Part shown: one piece after another, positions 22,784 through 34,772 of the stretch
Position numbering within the stretch: position 1 is the stretch's first letter
Layout: each line of letters opens with the position of its first letter
Program-made: the position numbers and the translations under genes
Assembly (NCBI RefSeq): GCF_932526225.1
Contig: NC_064037.1
Span: 12,382,203 to 12,446,202 of the forward strand
DNA: 64,000 nucleotides
Direction of reading: 5' to 3'
Origin: Nematostella vectensis
Lineage: Eukaryota; Cnidaria; Anthozoa; Actiniaria; Edwardsiidae
The notes under the pieces: generated by a model
The model's database searches: none
What the model saw: the letters and a program-made list of their open reading frames with translations, nothing else
Told to the model about the DNA's origin: nothing

Positions 22784-25700
22784 TTAGTATAGAGTTTGGT
22801 TACAATTACCATCAAAATCTATTACTTTTGGACTATTCCCTATATACTTAGTGTGCTTTCCCATAGCTAACACAGTCCCATCCTTGAGCTTTATCTCAGC
22901 AGTACTAAAGGCAAGATTCTTGCCAGCTTTGTTACAGATCCCCTCGAATATCACTTCATCTCCTCGGCATGCTGCCTTCAGGTAACTGTCAGGTGACAAC
23001 AAAATTATGTAAGAGTGATAAAGCAAGCAACAAGTAAGCAAAGAAGGAATGAATTACAGAGAAAAGGGAAATAGGGAAAGGTAGAAAAAGGACTGCAAAA
23101 GGGGGAAGAAGGAAGGTGGTGAAGAAAGAAGGGAGAAGATATGAGTAGGGTCAAAAAAAGGCTGGGCCCCTAAAGAAATGGGCAAACAAAAAGGTGATGC
23201 TCACTGTTAGCTGCTGAATTCTGGCTAAATTGGAGCATCAACAATCAATCCGAGTGCACTTACAGCATGACCAGTAAAACCATGAACACCCAAAATATGT
23301 CCAACCAATCCTTGCATCTGATTTGTCAGAAGACAATAAACATTCCACACATATTTTAGGTGTTCATAGTTTTACTGGTTGAGCTGTAATGCATTATTTT
23401 CAAGCAGAATTAACTTATGAAGCAACTTTGGAAATGGGTTCGCATGGAAGAGTAAAAGGCTGGGTTATTGGTCAATAAGTACATTTGGTAATGCACTAGG
23501 TACCTTATATTCATGTCAACACTCACTCCAGCTTGACCTGTTTGACTAATAATAGCCATTGTTGTTACATCATCAACCATAGTAGCAGTCAGGCCACCAT
23601 GCAAAGTTCCCATTCTGTTTTCATGCTCTTGTGATACTGTCATCTTGATAATGCATCTGCCTCCGCCAAATGCAGCAAGCTCAGCCTATAAGGTCAGAGA
23701 ACAACTTTTTGAGTTTGTATGAAGCTGTGTACATCCAACTATAAAAAATAATGTGGATTTGTTGTTGTTGTTTGCATTGTGTAGTACATGCTGACTTTAT
23801 AATTAGGGTTCAAAATAATATGACAAAATGTTTGGAGGGTCAAATCCCTTCCTTTTCAAAAAGCCTTTGCCCCCGCCCCTGCCGTCAGCATCCTTGCAAT
23901 GTAATTTACACAGGCAGCATAGTCCTGAACCTACCCTAGAACATTATTGTCATCATCTGACCCTCTCCCAATTTAGATTTCAGGGCATGAAAGGCTGCAA
24001 AGGACAAGATGGGTAGGGAAGTGTGAGGCTGCTTCACTGCCTATGCAAAATTACATTCCAAGGATGCCATTGGTGAAGGAGGTTTGTTTCAGTTTGGAAA
24101 GTTGCTTTAAAATACACCATTTTGGGGGGAAACTAAATCAAGGAAATGATGACAGAAATTTGAGCATGTAACTTAAAATAAGTACGGGTTCAAAATTACT
24201 CCAAGAGATCTAGAGTGTCAGGCCCTTTTATTGTTCCCTAAGAAGTAAATACCAGGAAGCGATAAAAAGAGTACCTGATACAAATACTGTAGAATTTTCA
24301 TGTTTATGTTTCATAAAAAGCGCACTCTGTTTGGCCCTTATCATCATGTTCATCGTTTGATCAAACCGCTGTCCATGATCGTGGACGGGGGATCCAAAGC
24401 ACATGCTCCGTTCATTAATTACTGGCCACTATTTGAGCCCACAATGACAAGCGCATGCGTGAAGCGTGTATCCGCTGCGGGACAATAAGCCAGCATTGAA
24501 AATGGCGTCCTCCGTAGACACAAGACGAATTATGAAAGAGGCCATTCAATGCCTTATCTTCATTCAGAATTTTCTCTCTTTTGACTAACGAGTCAATCTG
24601 CCGTTTACAGCTTTTGCATATTCTTCTGGAATAAGCTGATCTACGTTTACCAAAAAGTTTTGTAGCATTTTCTTCTAGTCCAACTGTGCGACATTTACAT
24701 TGAAGAAACTCACCTGCTCAGATGTCTTGAAATTTTTCTCACAAACAAGACAAAACTCGTCTTTTCTGCGTATGCTGTTCAATCTTTTTAGTAAGGTTTT
24801 AAGTGATTGAAATTGAACAGTTTTTTCTTTTTTCGAAGAGGAGAACTAACTGGAGTTTGATTCATAATTTGCGACAAAAACCCATGCAAAGCATATTAGC
24901 ATATTGACAGCTTTCGCGCTATGGTAGGGGTTTTGGCATGTCATGCGGTCGCTCTGAAACGCTCACGCATGTGCAACGAAAACAGTTGTGACCCATGGCA
25001 GAGGTCTCTTTTCTTCACAACGCCAGCCAAGCGAAATACAGAGAGAAAAGAGGCCTCTGCTAGCATGGAAAGTTATACCTAAAGGAACTGGAAATATGGA
25101 TGCCACAGAAACTGCCTTCATACTACGGATATCATTAGTAGAAGTTATCAAATTATTAGATAGACCAGGCAGCAGAAATTCAAGAAGTTTGTGAGAGGAA
25201 TTGCGAGTTGATCGATTGAATTTATCAAATAATTAAATTTGTGTTCAAGAAAAGGTTTGTCTATGTAGAGTTTACTGTTTAGTAAATTGGTGATGTGAAT
25301 ATCCTGTAGTAATTTGGTGATGTGTGGATCTGACTGTAAATCTCTTGCGCCGTGAACTATCTTTGCGTTTTCCTCTCAGTTTTTTTAAAGCATTTAAGTC
25401 ATAAAGTTACCTCACCGTGGTTCGTGGTTACTAAAGTTATTACCCTTGCATATAACACCACTGTGATTTTGCTTTACATAAATACTATTTATAATTTGAT
25501 TTGGGCATTTAATTGCGCTACAACGCGAGCCGTATTGACAGCTGATGTATTTTGACAGCGACCTGAAAAGGGGCGGCAGGCGTCTCGTCTAGTATTTGTG
25601 TCAGGCGTACTTTTATTAAAAAAAATAATAAAATCGCCTGATACTCGGGCTAAAGAGATCTGGAAAGTGAGAATCCTTACACGATTGGGTCATTCCAAGC

Positions 25701-25804
25701 TGTTATGAGAGTAATGTTACCTTCTCCAAAACTCTGTCAAATCCAGGATTGTTTTTGGTCATAAATGTCCATAACTGTTGTCCTTTCCGCAGCAGAGCCG
25801 CCAT
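22784..25804 (-). CDS. ACOT13: acyl-CoA thioesterase 13 (THEM2), hotdog fold, complete
   Basis: Hydrolyses long-chain acyl-CoA to free fatty acid and CoA; vertebrate relatives are mitochondrial or cytosolic homotetramers. Three exons: 25804-25721, 23685-23504, 22985-22784. Phases join to 155 aa (human 140). The start MAALLRKGQQLWTFMTKNNP precedes GFDRVLEK, aligning with the human N-terminus. The hotdog active region reads ENRMGTLHGGLTATMVDDV: Asn51, the HGG turn at 57-59 and Asp66 correspond to the catalytic Asn50 and Asp65 of the human enzyme. SVDMNISYLK and GKNLAFSTAEI complete the fold, ending GKHTKYIGN. The start codon sits in CAAGATGGCGGC, a YY1-type motif. Divergent from OST4. Confidence 0.93.
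24490..24860 (-). pseudogene. Cys-rich coding remnant inside ACOT13 intron 1
   Basis: Minus-strand frames read KRLNSIRRKDEFCLVCEKNF, then after a one-base shift KCRTVGLEENATKLFGKRRS and RRICKSCKRQIDSLVKREKI. The CxxC...C...CxxC spacing suggests a zinc-binding treble clef, as seen at the start of some transposon-related or ZAD-like proteins. A GTGAGT donor follows ...KTSEQ, so a genuine two-exon gene end is possible, but the next acceptor is unclear. I do not recognise the family and treat it as a likely pseudogene. Confidence 0.35.
24993..25070. mobile_element. foldback MITE family A, copy 2
   Basis: Arms CCATGGCAGAGGTCTCTTTT and GAAAAGAGGCCTCTGCTAGC flank a short centre with AAGCGAAATACAGAG. 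It matches the copy at 4464-4548 over both arms. It lies in ACOT13 intron 1. No clear target-site duplication was found. Confidence 0.75.
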
Positions 25805-25935
25805 CTTGCGCTATATATCGCCCCAGTTCCCCCGTGAAATTTACTGAAAAATAATAAACGATTGGGCTTCCTGTTGTTCCCGTCATACCCTGCCGCCTCA
25901 TCCCCCCCCAGTTTCCCGCGGCCAGTCTTTCGAAC
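25805..25935. promoter_or_regulatory. shared divergent promoter, ACOT13 (-) and OST4 (+)
   Basis: Only about 130 bp separate the ACOT13 start codon from the probable OST4 first exon. The block contains GATTGG (an inverted CCAAT box) followed by CTTCCTG (an ETS-type site), and is more GC-rich than the flanks. No TATA box is placed to serve both sides. The motif assignments are by eye. Confidence 0.55.
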
Positions 25936-26017
25936 CCGTGTCGTGTGAAGAGTGGCTTCGTTCTCTCGCTTCTTCCTTTAGTGATCGAGATCGTCGTAAA
26001 GAAAGACTAAACGACCG
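25936..26017 (+). other. OST4: probable 5' UTR exon of OST4
   Basis: Sequence ending ACGACCG followed by a strong donor GTAAGC (26018). The OST4 coding exon begins with an acceptor CCACAG two bases before its ATG, so at least one upstream non-coding exon is required. This is the best-placed donor. The left boundary is approximate. Confidence 0.5.
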
Positions 26018-26998
26018 GTAAGCGCTATCGTGCAAAGTTAGAATTCATAACTTAGATGAACAATTCAAAGCGAAGCTATTTGGGCAAGTTGATCTCGAAT
26101 AGTACGCTTGTAAGAATATAAAATAAAAGAAACAATAGGAAATCTTCCACTTTGGATAACAAATTGCACACGTGTATTAGTTTTGTATTTCACACTAAGA
26201 TTGGGTTTTTGTTTTTAATAATTGTAGTTTTTTGGGGATTTTCAAGTATAAGAATTTTACCTCAATAACTTTAGATGTGCTACAAGTCTTCTCTCAATCC
26301 AATTCAACAATTTTTAATAGTCGATGATAATTGCAATAAATATGCATATGTTGCTGTTGATTTTTTGGTTGATGATAATTTATGGGCTTGATTCAAGCAC
26401 AGGGTGCCCCTTATAACACACCCATTCAAATCACTGCGTTAAACTCAGATAAACTTATGACTAGTTCCTTTTTATGTTGTGGATATGTGTGTAGCATAGA
26501 GACAACTGATTATGTTTGGCTGGAGTCACTTGCATACTAACAACTATTCCCCTACCAATTAAAACAAACCTTTTACAGGATCGTCTGTGACATCACACAA
26601 TTTGTCACAAAACTAACAAGCAACTCAGAGGTTTATTTCAATATTGTTATTAAAGCAGGTAAATTAAAGGGTACGAAAATCCAAGAGGATCGATAAAGGA
26701 AATTACAGTTGTTCCAGGGTTGCTGAAAGTAAAGGCTGAATTAACAAATCTGGCCTTGGGCACGGTGTTGCGCAAGCCTGGCTCAACAAGGAATTTCTTG
26801 ATATTTCCTTTTAGATTTACTGCAATTACTTAAGTATTGCCTTATATGTATCCGGAATTTGTGATATAAAAGTTTGATTATCGTAGTTTTAAAAATAGTC
26901 ATACTATTTTTCTAACCTAATAGAAAACCTTGACATTTTGTTGTCAAAGTACGTACGTTATGTAGTAATCAGAAACTGCTGCGTAACATTTGAACGCT

Positions 26999-27713
26999 GG
27001 AAATGTGTTTTGCCTTTTTTGCCTAGTTTTGCCCTATCGCGCATTTTTTTGCCCTAGCTTGTTTTTGCCTTCTTTGCCTTCTTTTGCCCTATCACGCATG
27101 TTTTTGCCCTTATTTTGCCCCATTGCGCACTTTTTTGCCTTTTTTTGCCCTATCGCGCACCTCTCTAGAATCCTGCTGTAAAAAAATCAAAATTTAATCC
27201 AGCTTCAGAAAATTCAGATTATGGGAGCTCTATCATTGAACAATTTAGGCTTCTAAAATTATTTTCGTTATAGAATGTATATTTCTCCATGCTATTAAGT
27301 TTGCAATATTTAAACTCGAAGGGGGCGAATTCTTGTCTTGCATAAGAAGATGAGAAGCAAGAAATGAAAGTAGACAAATACCCGAGGAGTTTCAAATTAT
27401 ATCAACAGGCTACCAGCAGCCATTCCTTTCTTCTGAAATTACGTCTAGAAAAGTATTTGTATTATTCGCACTTGTTTTAGATTTCGCTAATGTCCGTAAT
27501 GGTTGATATTGTCTAGGGATAAAAAATACTTTTAAATAGATAGAAAAAATACTTCATGCTGCATAGAACGCACAATGAAAATGCAGAAAGAGCGCAATGG
27601 CAAAATAAGGCCAAAAAAGGCGCGATGGGCAAAAAAAGGCAAAAAGCAAAAGGGCAAAAAAGGCGCAATGAAGGCAAAAAGGGCAAAATAAGGCAAAAAA
27701 AAGGCACGACGTA
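26999..27713. mobile_element. element with inverted arrays of TTTTGCCCTATCGCGCA
   Basis: At 26999-27165 the motif TTTTGCCCTATCGCGCA and shortened forms recur about eight times. At 27575-27713 the reverse complement (GCGCAATGGCAAAATAAGGC and similar) recurs. About 400 bp of AT-rich, non-coding sequence lies between. The layout resembles the subterminal arrays of the element at 44535-46342. Terminal inverted repeats and a target duplication are not resolved. It lies in the OST4 intron. Confidence 0.65.
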
Positions 27714-28254
27714 ATTTGACGTTTTGTGTTTTCTATAACAAATTCTAACGCTGCTTATCGCTCCCGTCTGTTCACATTTCTTTTCCTCTTTCTATAAAAA
27801 GGACAGCATCTTAAAGAGAATTTCAAGTCCATCTATTTATGACATTGATCAAGCTACAAAAGAAAAAGTTTCTTTTTAATAGCAAAAAGATGGAGCAATG
27901 TTCATAAAAAAATGGGCTTTTAAATGGCCCGTTTTTATGGCACTGTTTTTATTTATATATATATTTTAAATGTTTTTGAATGTTTTACTATCTCTAACTT
28001 TGAATTCGAGATGCACTTTAGACAAACATTATCCAAATAAAATAAAAAGTGTGTAGCTTTCTTAAAATCAAAGTTATAATCATAAACCTAGTGTTAGAAT
28101 TTTTGTTACGCTCTGATTCACAACACCATGCGCAAGGCCGTCTGTGCATTGTAATAATTTGTATGTAGCTCTGGTCATAGCACACTTTACCATGCAAGGA
28201 GAGATCTTTACTTCAAGTTTATTTTTATTTATCTATTTGTTACACTCCACAGCC

Positions 28255-28371
28255 ATGATCACAGACATGCAACTTGCTGCCTTCGCCAACATCCTTGGTG
28301 TGACCCTGTTCCTACTTGTTGTCCTGTACCACTATGTTGCAGTCAATAACCCCAAGAGAAAAGATGAATAG
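28255..28371 (+). CDS. OST4: OST4, small subunit of the oligosaccharyltransferase complex
   Basis: A 38-residue single-pass ER membrane protein that stabilises the STT3-containing oligosaccharyltransferase for N-glycosylation. The sequence begins [20 protein letters not shown] and continues with the hydrophobic [17 protein letters not shown]. Length and sequence are nearly those of human OST4 (37 aa). The acceptor CCACAG lies directly before the ATG (ACAG|CCATG), so the whole coding sequence is in one exon. A GTAAGT donor at 28401 suggests a 3' UTR intron. Confidence 0.95.
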   Translation: MITDMQLAAFANILGVTLFLLVVLYHYVAVNNPKRKDE

Positions 28372-30460
28372 CTGTCAATATCACTGTCGACAATGAAGCC
28401 AGTAAGTAACACTCCTTTTAAGAGACCCTAATAGGAGTTCCTATCAAAGTATAGAATCATCATTATCTTCCTGTACAAAGTTCTTATTGACAAAGTGCCA
28501 GGGTCATATAGGAGTTTGTAGATCCTAGAATTTTCCCATTACTTGATGTCCCAGGAAAAAGCATATAAGCTCTTGTATAGCCTAACCAAACAAGGACAAT
28601 AAGAAACTGTTGAACCTGGACTTTACAATACTGGATTTTACAATAACCTTTATTTTATGATGACATTCTTTTATACCTGCAGAAGTTATCTTGATCTATC
28701 GATATTGGAAACAACAATATACTCAATTTAATGATGCTAATCTGTTCTCCAAAGTGTTATTTTGACCTCAATGCAACAATATTACTGATTCTTTCCATCA
28801 ACAAAGAAAGAAAAATTCAAGACCAAACCTGTACAGAAAAGTTAGTCAATTTTTTGTCTAGACAGTCTTCAATCTTCCGTGACCTTGCCTTTCAGAAATT
28901 GCTTTTTGTTCTTGAAAGTATAGATTGCAGGGATCTATAAGCCTAGCTTTTATTTATCTGCTTGCTTCCTTGCAATTGAAATCGAGGACCTCTTTGCAAT
29001 GATACAGTATATACATTGATTTTATGGTACATTTTCTTTCTCCTGAGGTGTATCATAAAATTCACATCCCACTGTATTTATATTACAGCTTTTTGAGAAA
29101 CTCTTTCATCTCAAAGTGAGGATTGTTTTTTGGGCAGAGATATATGGCTAAAATAGCTAAATCAAAAGTGCATATTGAGTAAATAATTATAACATCTAAC
29201 CTTGCTTACCTAAACTTTCTAATGATTTATAACTGAAAGCTCTTGAAATTATAATGCTGAATTTTGTGTGGAATCTAAACTCAGTCCTTCAATATTTCCA
29301 TTTTACTTTATTTCAGATTCTGTTTCTTCAAGGCGATGTCATTTTCACAATAGATGGTCATCTTTTTGTAAAGAAACTTAAATAAGGAAGCATTGTTTTA
29401 TTAAAATTTTGAAGCCATGTAATATAAGAAACAGCAATCAGAATTCTTTATAGTGTTGTAGTATTGTTCATATTGTGACATTAAAATATGCCAAATTTTT
29501 GACATTATCTCTGCTTGTGTCCCTGTATTCAACTCATTGATGCCCGGCTATTAAAAAAAAAACTCATAACAGACATGCAACCCCCAATTTACAGTTTTTT
29601 TTAAACCACCACTGTATGAAGTCAGTGGTATCCAAACTTTCCAACAGTGCATTGTGTTCACATCTTTCATCTCATGCGCTGCCCCGAGGTCAGTGTAAGA
29701 TGGCTGTTGGCTTGTATTTTTCATACAAATACAGCTATTAGCATAATGGGAGTGCCCTTGGACATCATCAAGTCTACTGAGTCTACTGTGCTTATGGATG
29801 TTTGTAAGCAAAGCTTGATTCATGGGGATAACAAACATGAATATCCCATAAAATGCTTTGCATCTTTGATAGGAGTGGACATTATGTTTTGAGGCCAGGG
29901 AAATGGACCTGGAGGATCAAAATAAAGGTATCTATTTGTTACTTGAGTGGTGGTTGTGGATCTCTTCTACTTATAGAGACATTTTGAGAGGGACAATCCT
30001 GCTGCTTTTCCTTGTTCGATTTAAAGTTGTCTAAACACCTGAGCTGTTTTGGCTGTACAGTTGTGCCTATCCGCTTGGTTAATGTGTGCCATGCAAGCAA
30101 GATCCATAGAGGCAGATGAAAACCCTTGAAAATAGTATAGTAGCTGCAAAGGATGCACTTGATTGATTACATCTCAACTGTTATTGCTTTGTCAGGATCA
30201 AACATTATGTCAAGTCTATTATCTTGGGTTTTACACATTAACACATTATCAAGGGTCTAGACAAAATTATCACAACCTTTTTAATTATTTTTCTGTCAAA
30301 AATAGATCCTATCATTTAAAAATAAAATCTTTGTTACTTTTGTACAAAATGAAATGCAACTATAATAAACTCCAAAAAAATTGAATGATTTTACAATATA
30401 TTATACTTTCATAATAAATTTCAACATGTCATCTACATTAATTCTATGACTTTTTGTGAT
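28372..30460. other. OST4 3' region and intergenic DNA
   Basis: No further coding sequence recognised. At 29577-29800 a repeat (for example TAGCATAATGGGAGTGCCCT followed by TGGACATCATCAAGT) is related to 48604-48810 inside CCDC25, so it is a dispersed family. The rest is AT-rich with no structure I can name. Confidence 0.5.
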
Positions 30461-30473
30461 ACAACAATCCGAA

Positions 30474-30941
30474 AATCAAATAACACCTAATTATTCACAG
30501 TTTTCTGATCAGAAAAATATAAATTTTCAAACACATTTTTTTTATATTTAGAACTGACTTAAAATTGAATGCCAGCCATGCATGCATTCACGGCAATCCT
30601 CAAGAATCCAGTTTGATTCACATTTAAAAAACCAATGTCAGCAATGTCCAACAAAACATGCTCTGCTAACAAAACATCAATACCCTTGTACATAAACGTA
30701 AATAAACCAAAATCAAATAACACCTAATTATTCACAGTTTCTGATCAGAAAAATATAAATTTTCAAACACATTTTTTTATATTTAGAACTGACTTAAAAT
30801 TGAATGCCAGCCATGCATTCACTGCAATCCTCAAGAATCCAGTTTGATTCACATTTTAAAAACCAATGTCAGCAATGTCCAACAAAACGTGCTCTGCCAA
30901 CAAAACAACAATACCCTTGTACATAAACGTGTTATTAATTA
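30474..30941 (+). repeat. tandem duplication, two copies of about 235 bp
   Basis: The segment from AAATCAAATAACACCTAATT to CCCTTGTACATAAACGT is present twice, at about 30474-30706 and 30710-30941. The copies differ by a few substitutions and short indels (for example ATGCATGCATTC versus ATGCATTC). The second copy ends about 45 bp short of the stop codon of the AT-hook gene, in its 3' UTR or flank. Confidence 0.93.
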
Positions 30942-30986
30942 GTGTTCTTTTAGCTCTGTTACATGTATGGATTTGCTTATCATAAA

Positions 30987-33900
30987 TTATTTCCTTGATT
31001 TCTTTCTTTTTGAGGATCTTGTTTTTAAATCCTTTCCTAGAAAAAAAAAGTGATTAGATAGAAAAGGCAAGTGTCATGAATATAAGGATATTCTGTATTA
31101 GGCATTTTACAGGGTTGGCTGTGTAATGGGCTCCAAATTCAGAATTTCACCAAAAAATAGGAGAAATACTCTCTTTTTTATAGCCATCTGCCAAGGGATC
31201 ACAAAGGCCACTTGCACAGATCATGTTAAATGACTTTTTTTGGTGGCAAACTGGGGCTTTTAGCAGTAAAATAACAACAGCAAAAAGCAACTTACATAGC
31301 ACTTAGCGTGTAAGCCAGAAAGTTTCTTTGACATAAAGGGCTTATTTCCGTTCAAAGGTTTTATTTATTTTCCTTGTTTTCTGTCGTGATGGGTGCAGTC
31401 ATTTCTGTGTTTTTTTTGGCTTGAATTGCCACTCAAAAAGTAAAGCGATGAGTTAGTGCAAGTAACCTATCAGCCCAGATGAACATGGGCACACTTAGCA
31501 CCGACATAGCAAATTACTTGCTGCTCACTACAAGAAGTCTAGGACATTAGCTGGAATATTCTAGATTTGATTGAACACTTTGTATAGTATTGATTTTGCA
31601 CTTCCTTTAGCCAGAAACAAAGCAAGAAGGGAACTTTTCATAATAATCAGCATATTTCTAATCTTTATAATACATAATGGTATATTCTCCTCATGGATCC
31701 ACTATTCCCTACATTTCTGCTTATTTCACACCACATGAATAAACTAGCTTGGGTTAAAAAAAGCAACAAATTTATCTATCGAAAACATAGAATTGTGTAG
31801 CAATTGTTTAGAAACTTACCAGATCTCTTGAAATCTCCAGTTGTCTGTGTACCGCTGCTGTTGTTACCAACATTCACATGCTCAATGGAGCTATCTGGAA
31901 TAAAGCTCAGCTCAGCAGGGGGTGAGTTTGATGCACGTCTGGTGCTAGGCTGCTGTTTTTGAGAATCACACTCTATATTGTCAACCTCTTGGTCAGGTGA
32001 TTGTGCCTCATTAGCAGGTTCAGTCTCTGTATTGCTCTGCATGTTATCATCAGACTGACACTCAGTCTTATCGCTGTCATCACTTACTAAAGGTGTCTTA
32101 TCGTTAGATTGATCTCCATCTATGGGTTTTATCTCAATGTCTGAATCTTCAAGAGATGATGCTCTAGCGAGTGGAGGATCACTTTGTGAACAAGGATTAT
32201 CCTCTTTGACAGGATCTCTGCCCTCTTCATTTTCAGCATTGTGAAGACTGTTGTCTGCATCTGCACTGTTTTCTTCTATAACATCATCTTTTCCGTTGCC
32301 TGTTGGTGAATCTCCTCGGGCTTGGCAAGAAGGTGCAGATGCTGTTGTGGCTGTTGCTGATTTACTAATACTTGTAGAAACTGTCTGTGATAAGGTTGTG
32401 GGTGGTACTGATGGTTTCAGCCCATTGTTGGTACCATCAGTAGGTGTTATAGTACCAGAAGACTGTCCAGCCATAGGATTAACAAAGCCTTGATGGGCAG
32501 GTAATGACAGGTTTGCATTACCTATCTGCATCCTGTTCTTGTACAACAGTGAAAGTTGCTGCCAGTACCTCATGGATCCTGCCAGGTCAATATACTGCTT
32601 TGCATTGGTATCATTACTTGGATTTGTCTCTTCGTCACCTTCTGTTGTGGTGATTTTGCTCTTGTTGTTATCGACCATCGCATAAGGTGTCACAGCTACA
32701 TAGGGATACCAAATGGTCCCCATTGGATAGACATAACTTAATGTACACTGAGGACCTATGTTGTCTTTAACATTGTTATTGAGGTCCACATTCCCTGCCT
32801 GTTGATCCAGAACTACAGGGCTTGTGTTTGAGCTTTTTGTATTATTATGGGCAGGTGAACTAGTTGATGTTCTCGAGTTATCATTTACACTGGAAGTATT
32901 ATTATATTCTGAGCCAACCTTGGCACATTTCTGAGGCAGTGCAGGTGTCTCAGCAGGAACTGACACACCCAGTTCCGGCTGAGGAGTGCCAGCAAGTGTA
33001 TCACTTTTTGTTGGAGCTGTACTTACACCACAACTATTTGCTCCATGATCTTGACTGACACTTCCTGGAAATGCTGGCTGGACTGCAACCATGCCTGTGT
33101 TACCCAATGAAGGTGGATAAGTCAGCGGGGAGAAGTAGCCTGATGATGGGTAATTGCTTGAATTTACCGAGCTGCTTGTACATGTGCTCATCACAGTCAT
33201 GCCATCACTATGACCAGCAACAGCATAGTGACCATGGCCAGGCCGTGACATCCTCGGTGACAGGACAGTGACAGGCTTGTTCACATTGTACACTACACTC
33301 TGGATTGGACCTCTGGCCATTTGCCTAGGACTGTAATACTGATTAAGACCAGTATAGTTACCATACATTGCCGTCTGCATAGCGGAAAGAGCTGGGGCCA
33401 TGCTTGTTCTTGTGCTGTTTAAATCTAACATCTCACTTCCGAGCGATGCAGGGTAGATCCCAAGTTGTGCAAAGCTTCTTGGTTTCTTTGCTACTGTGGG
33501 AGAAGCTTGTGATGTTGGAACTCCAGCTGATGTGTTACACTCATAGGATATACTTGCTACTGTTGTCTTTTGCTGTCCTATGTCTTGCGGAGCACTTGAG
33601 ACATTGGGTGGACAACTTACTGATGTGGTCTGTCTGTCAATATTTATATTGTTGATACCACTTCTTCTTGAGCTGGTGTTTTCATTAGTATAAGGAGGAA
33701 TGGGCTGATCACTGCTTGTAGATCCTATGGCTTTATCATTTCCTTTAGAATTACCAATGCATGAGACCACAACCTGGCCAGGATCACCATGCATATATTC
33801 CAAGCCACAACCCTCCTTCGCCCCTTCTTGCCTTCCAGCCTTATCTTCCACATCTTTCTTTATATCCTGGTATTGAAATCCGTCTTCTGTATAATTCTCT

Positions 33901-34772
33901 GCAAGCTGACGAAGGACAGACGTAGCACTAAACTTCTGATCAATGAACAGATTTAGAAGCTCGTCTGAGTTCATCGGAGAGTGGGAGCACGGCGAACTGG
34001 AGACAGAGCTGAGACCATCGTCAGGATCCGAGTAAATCGGTGAGCTACCGGGGGGACTACAAGACTTAGCTCTCTTCAAATCAGAGTGACTAATAGAGGT
34101 ACTTTCGCGCGTGCTTTTTGGCGTCTGCAGACTTGAAATATCTGTACTAAATGACCGCTTCAGAACACGTCTGTCATTTGGTGCCCCGATGTTCCTGTAA
34201 ACTGACTCCCATGTGCTCGCGCCAACAGAAACGTTCAAGTAAGGATTGTCACGTTCGCTAAGAGGCTGAGTCGGCGGTCTTCCTCGCCTTCCACCGGTTT
34301 TAGGCCTACCTCTCGGCCGAGCACTCGATTGACCCCTTTTTGCACCGGTTCTCCGAGCCTGACTTTTCGCTAACAATACGTCTAAATTACTGCCATGAAA
34401 TCCAACACTCATTGGTGTTTTAGACGCCTTCGCTGCTATCGCACTCAAACTCGCTTCAGCATTCCCGCTCGTGAGATTTGCATTTTGTTGAGAAATCTCA
34501 GCCTTGTTTTGCACAAATCCCGGGTGTTTGGTTTCAGCTGCTCTTTTAGCTTTCTTTTTTGTCTTTTCTAGCTCTATCCCCAGAACAATGCTCTCATCGT
34601 GTCTAATCTGGACAGCAAGAACGCCTAAATTCAAAAGCCTTTGGTCTCTACTGATCGCCAATGTTCGTAGCTTCCCCACTGCAGATTTGGGGATTGGGAA
34701 TTTCACTGTGATCGGACGAGCTTTGCTCACTTTCCGGCCAACAGGTTTTGCAGTCTTTTGTTTGAGCTGCAT
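30987..34772 (-). CDS. uncharacterised 1000-residue AT-hook nuclear protein
   Basis: Two coding exons: 34772-31820 (984 codons plus one base), ending at donor GTAAGT, and 31036-30987, which joins in phase to encode KDLKTRSSKRKKSRK and a stop. The N-terminus has VKFPIPKSAVGKLRTLAISR and LLNLGVLAVQI, probably a folded element. Two adjacent AT-hooks lie at 152-158 (RPRGRPK) and 161-167 (GRRGRPP). Then come a short conserved-looking SDELLNLFIDQKFSATSVLR, long Ser/Thr/Pro/Asn-rich stretches, an acidic region near 850-960 and a basic NLS-like tail. This suggests a minor-groove-binding chromatin protein. I do not recognise the family, and unseen exons between the two cannot be excluded. Divergent from TMEM244. 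Confidence 0.75.
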
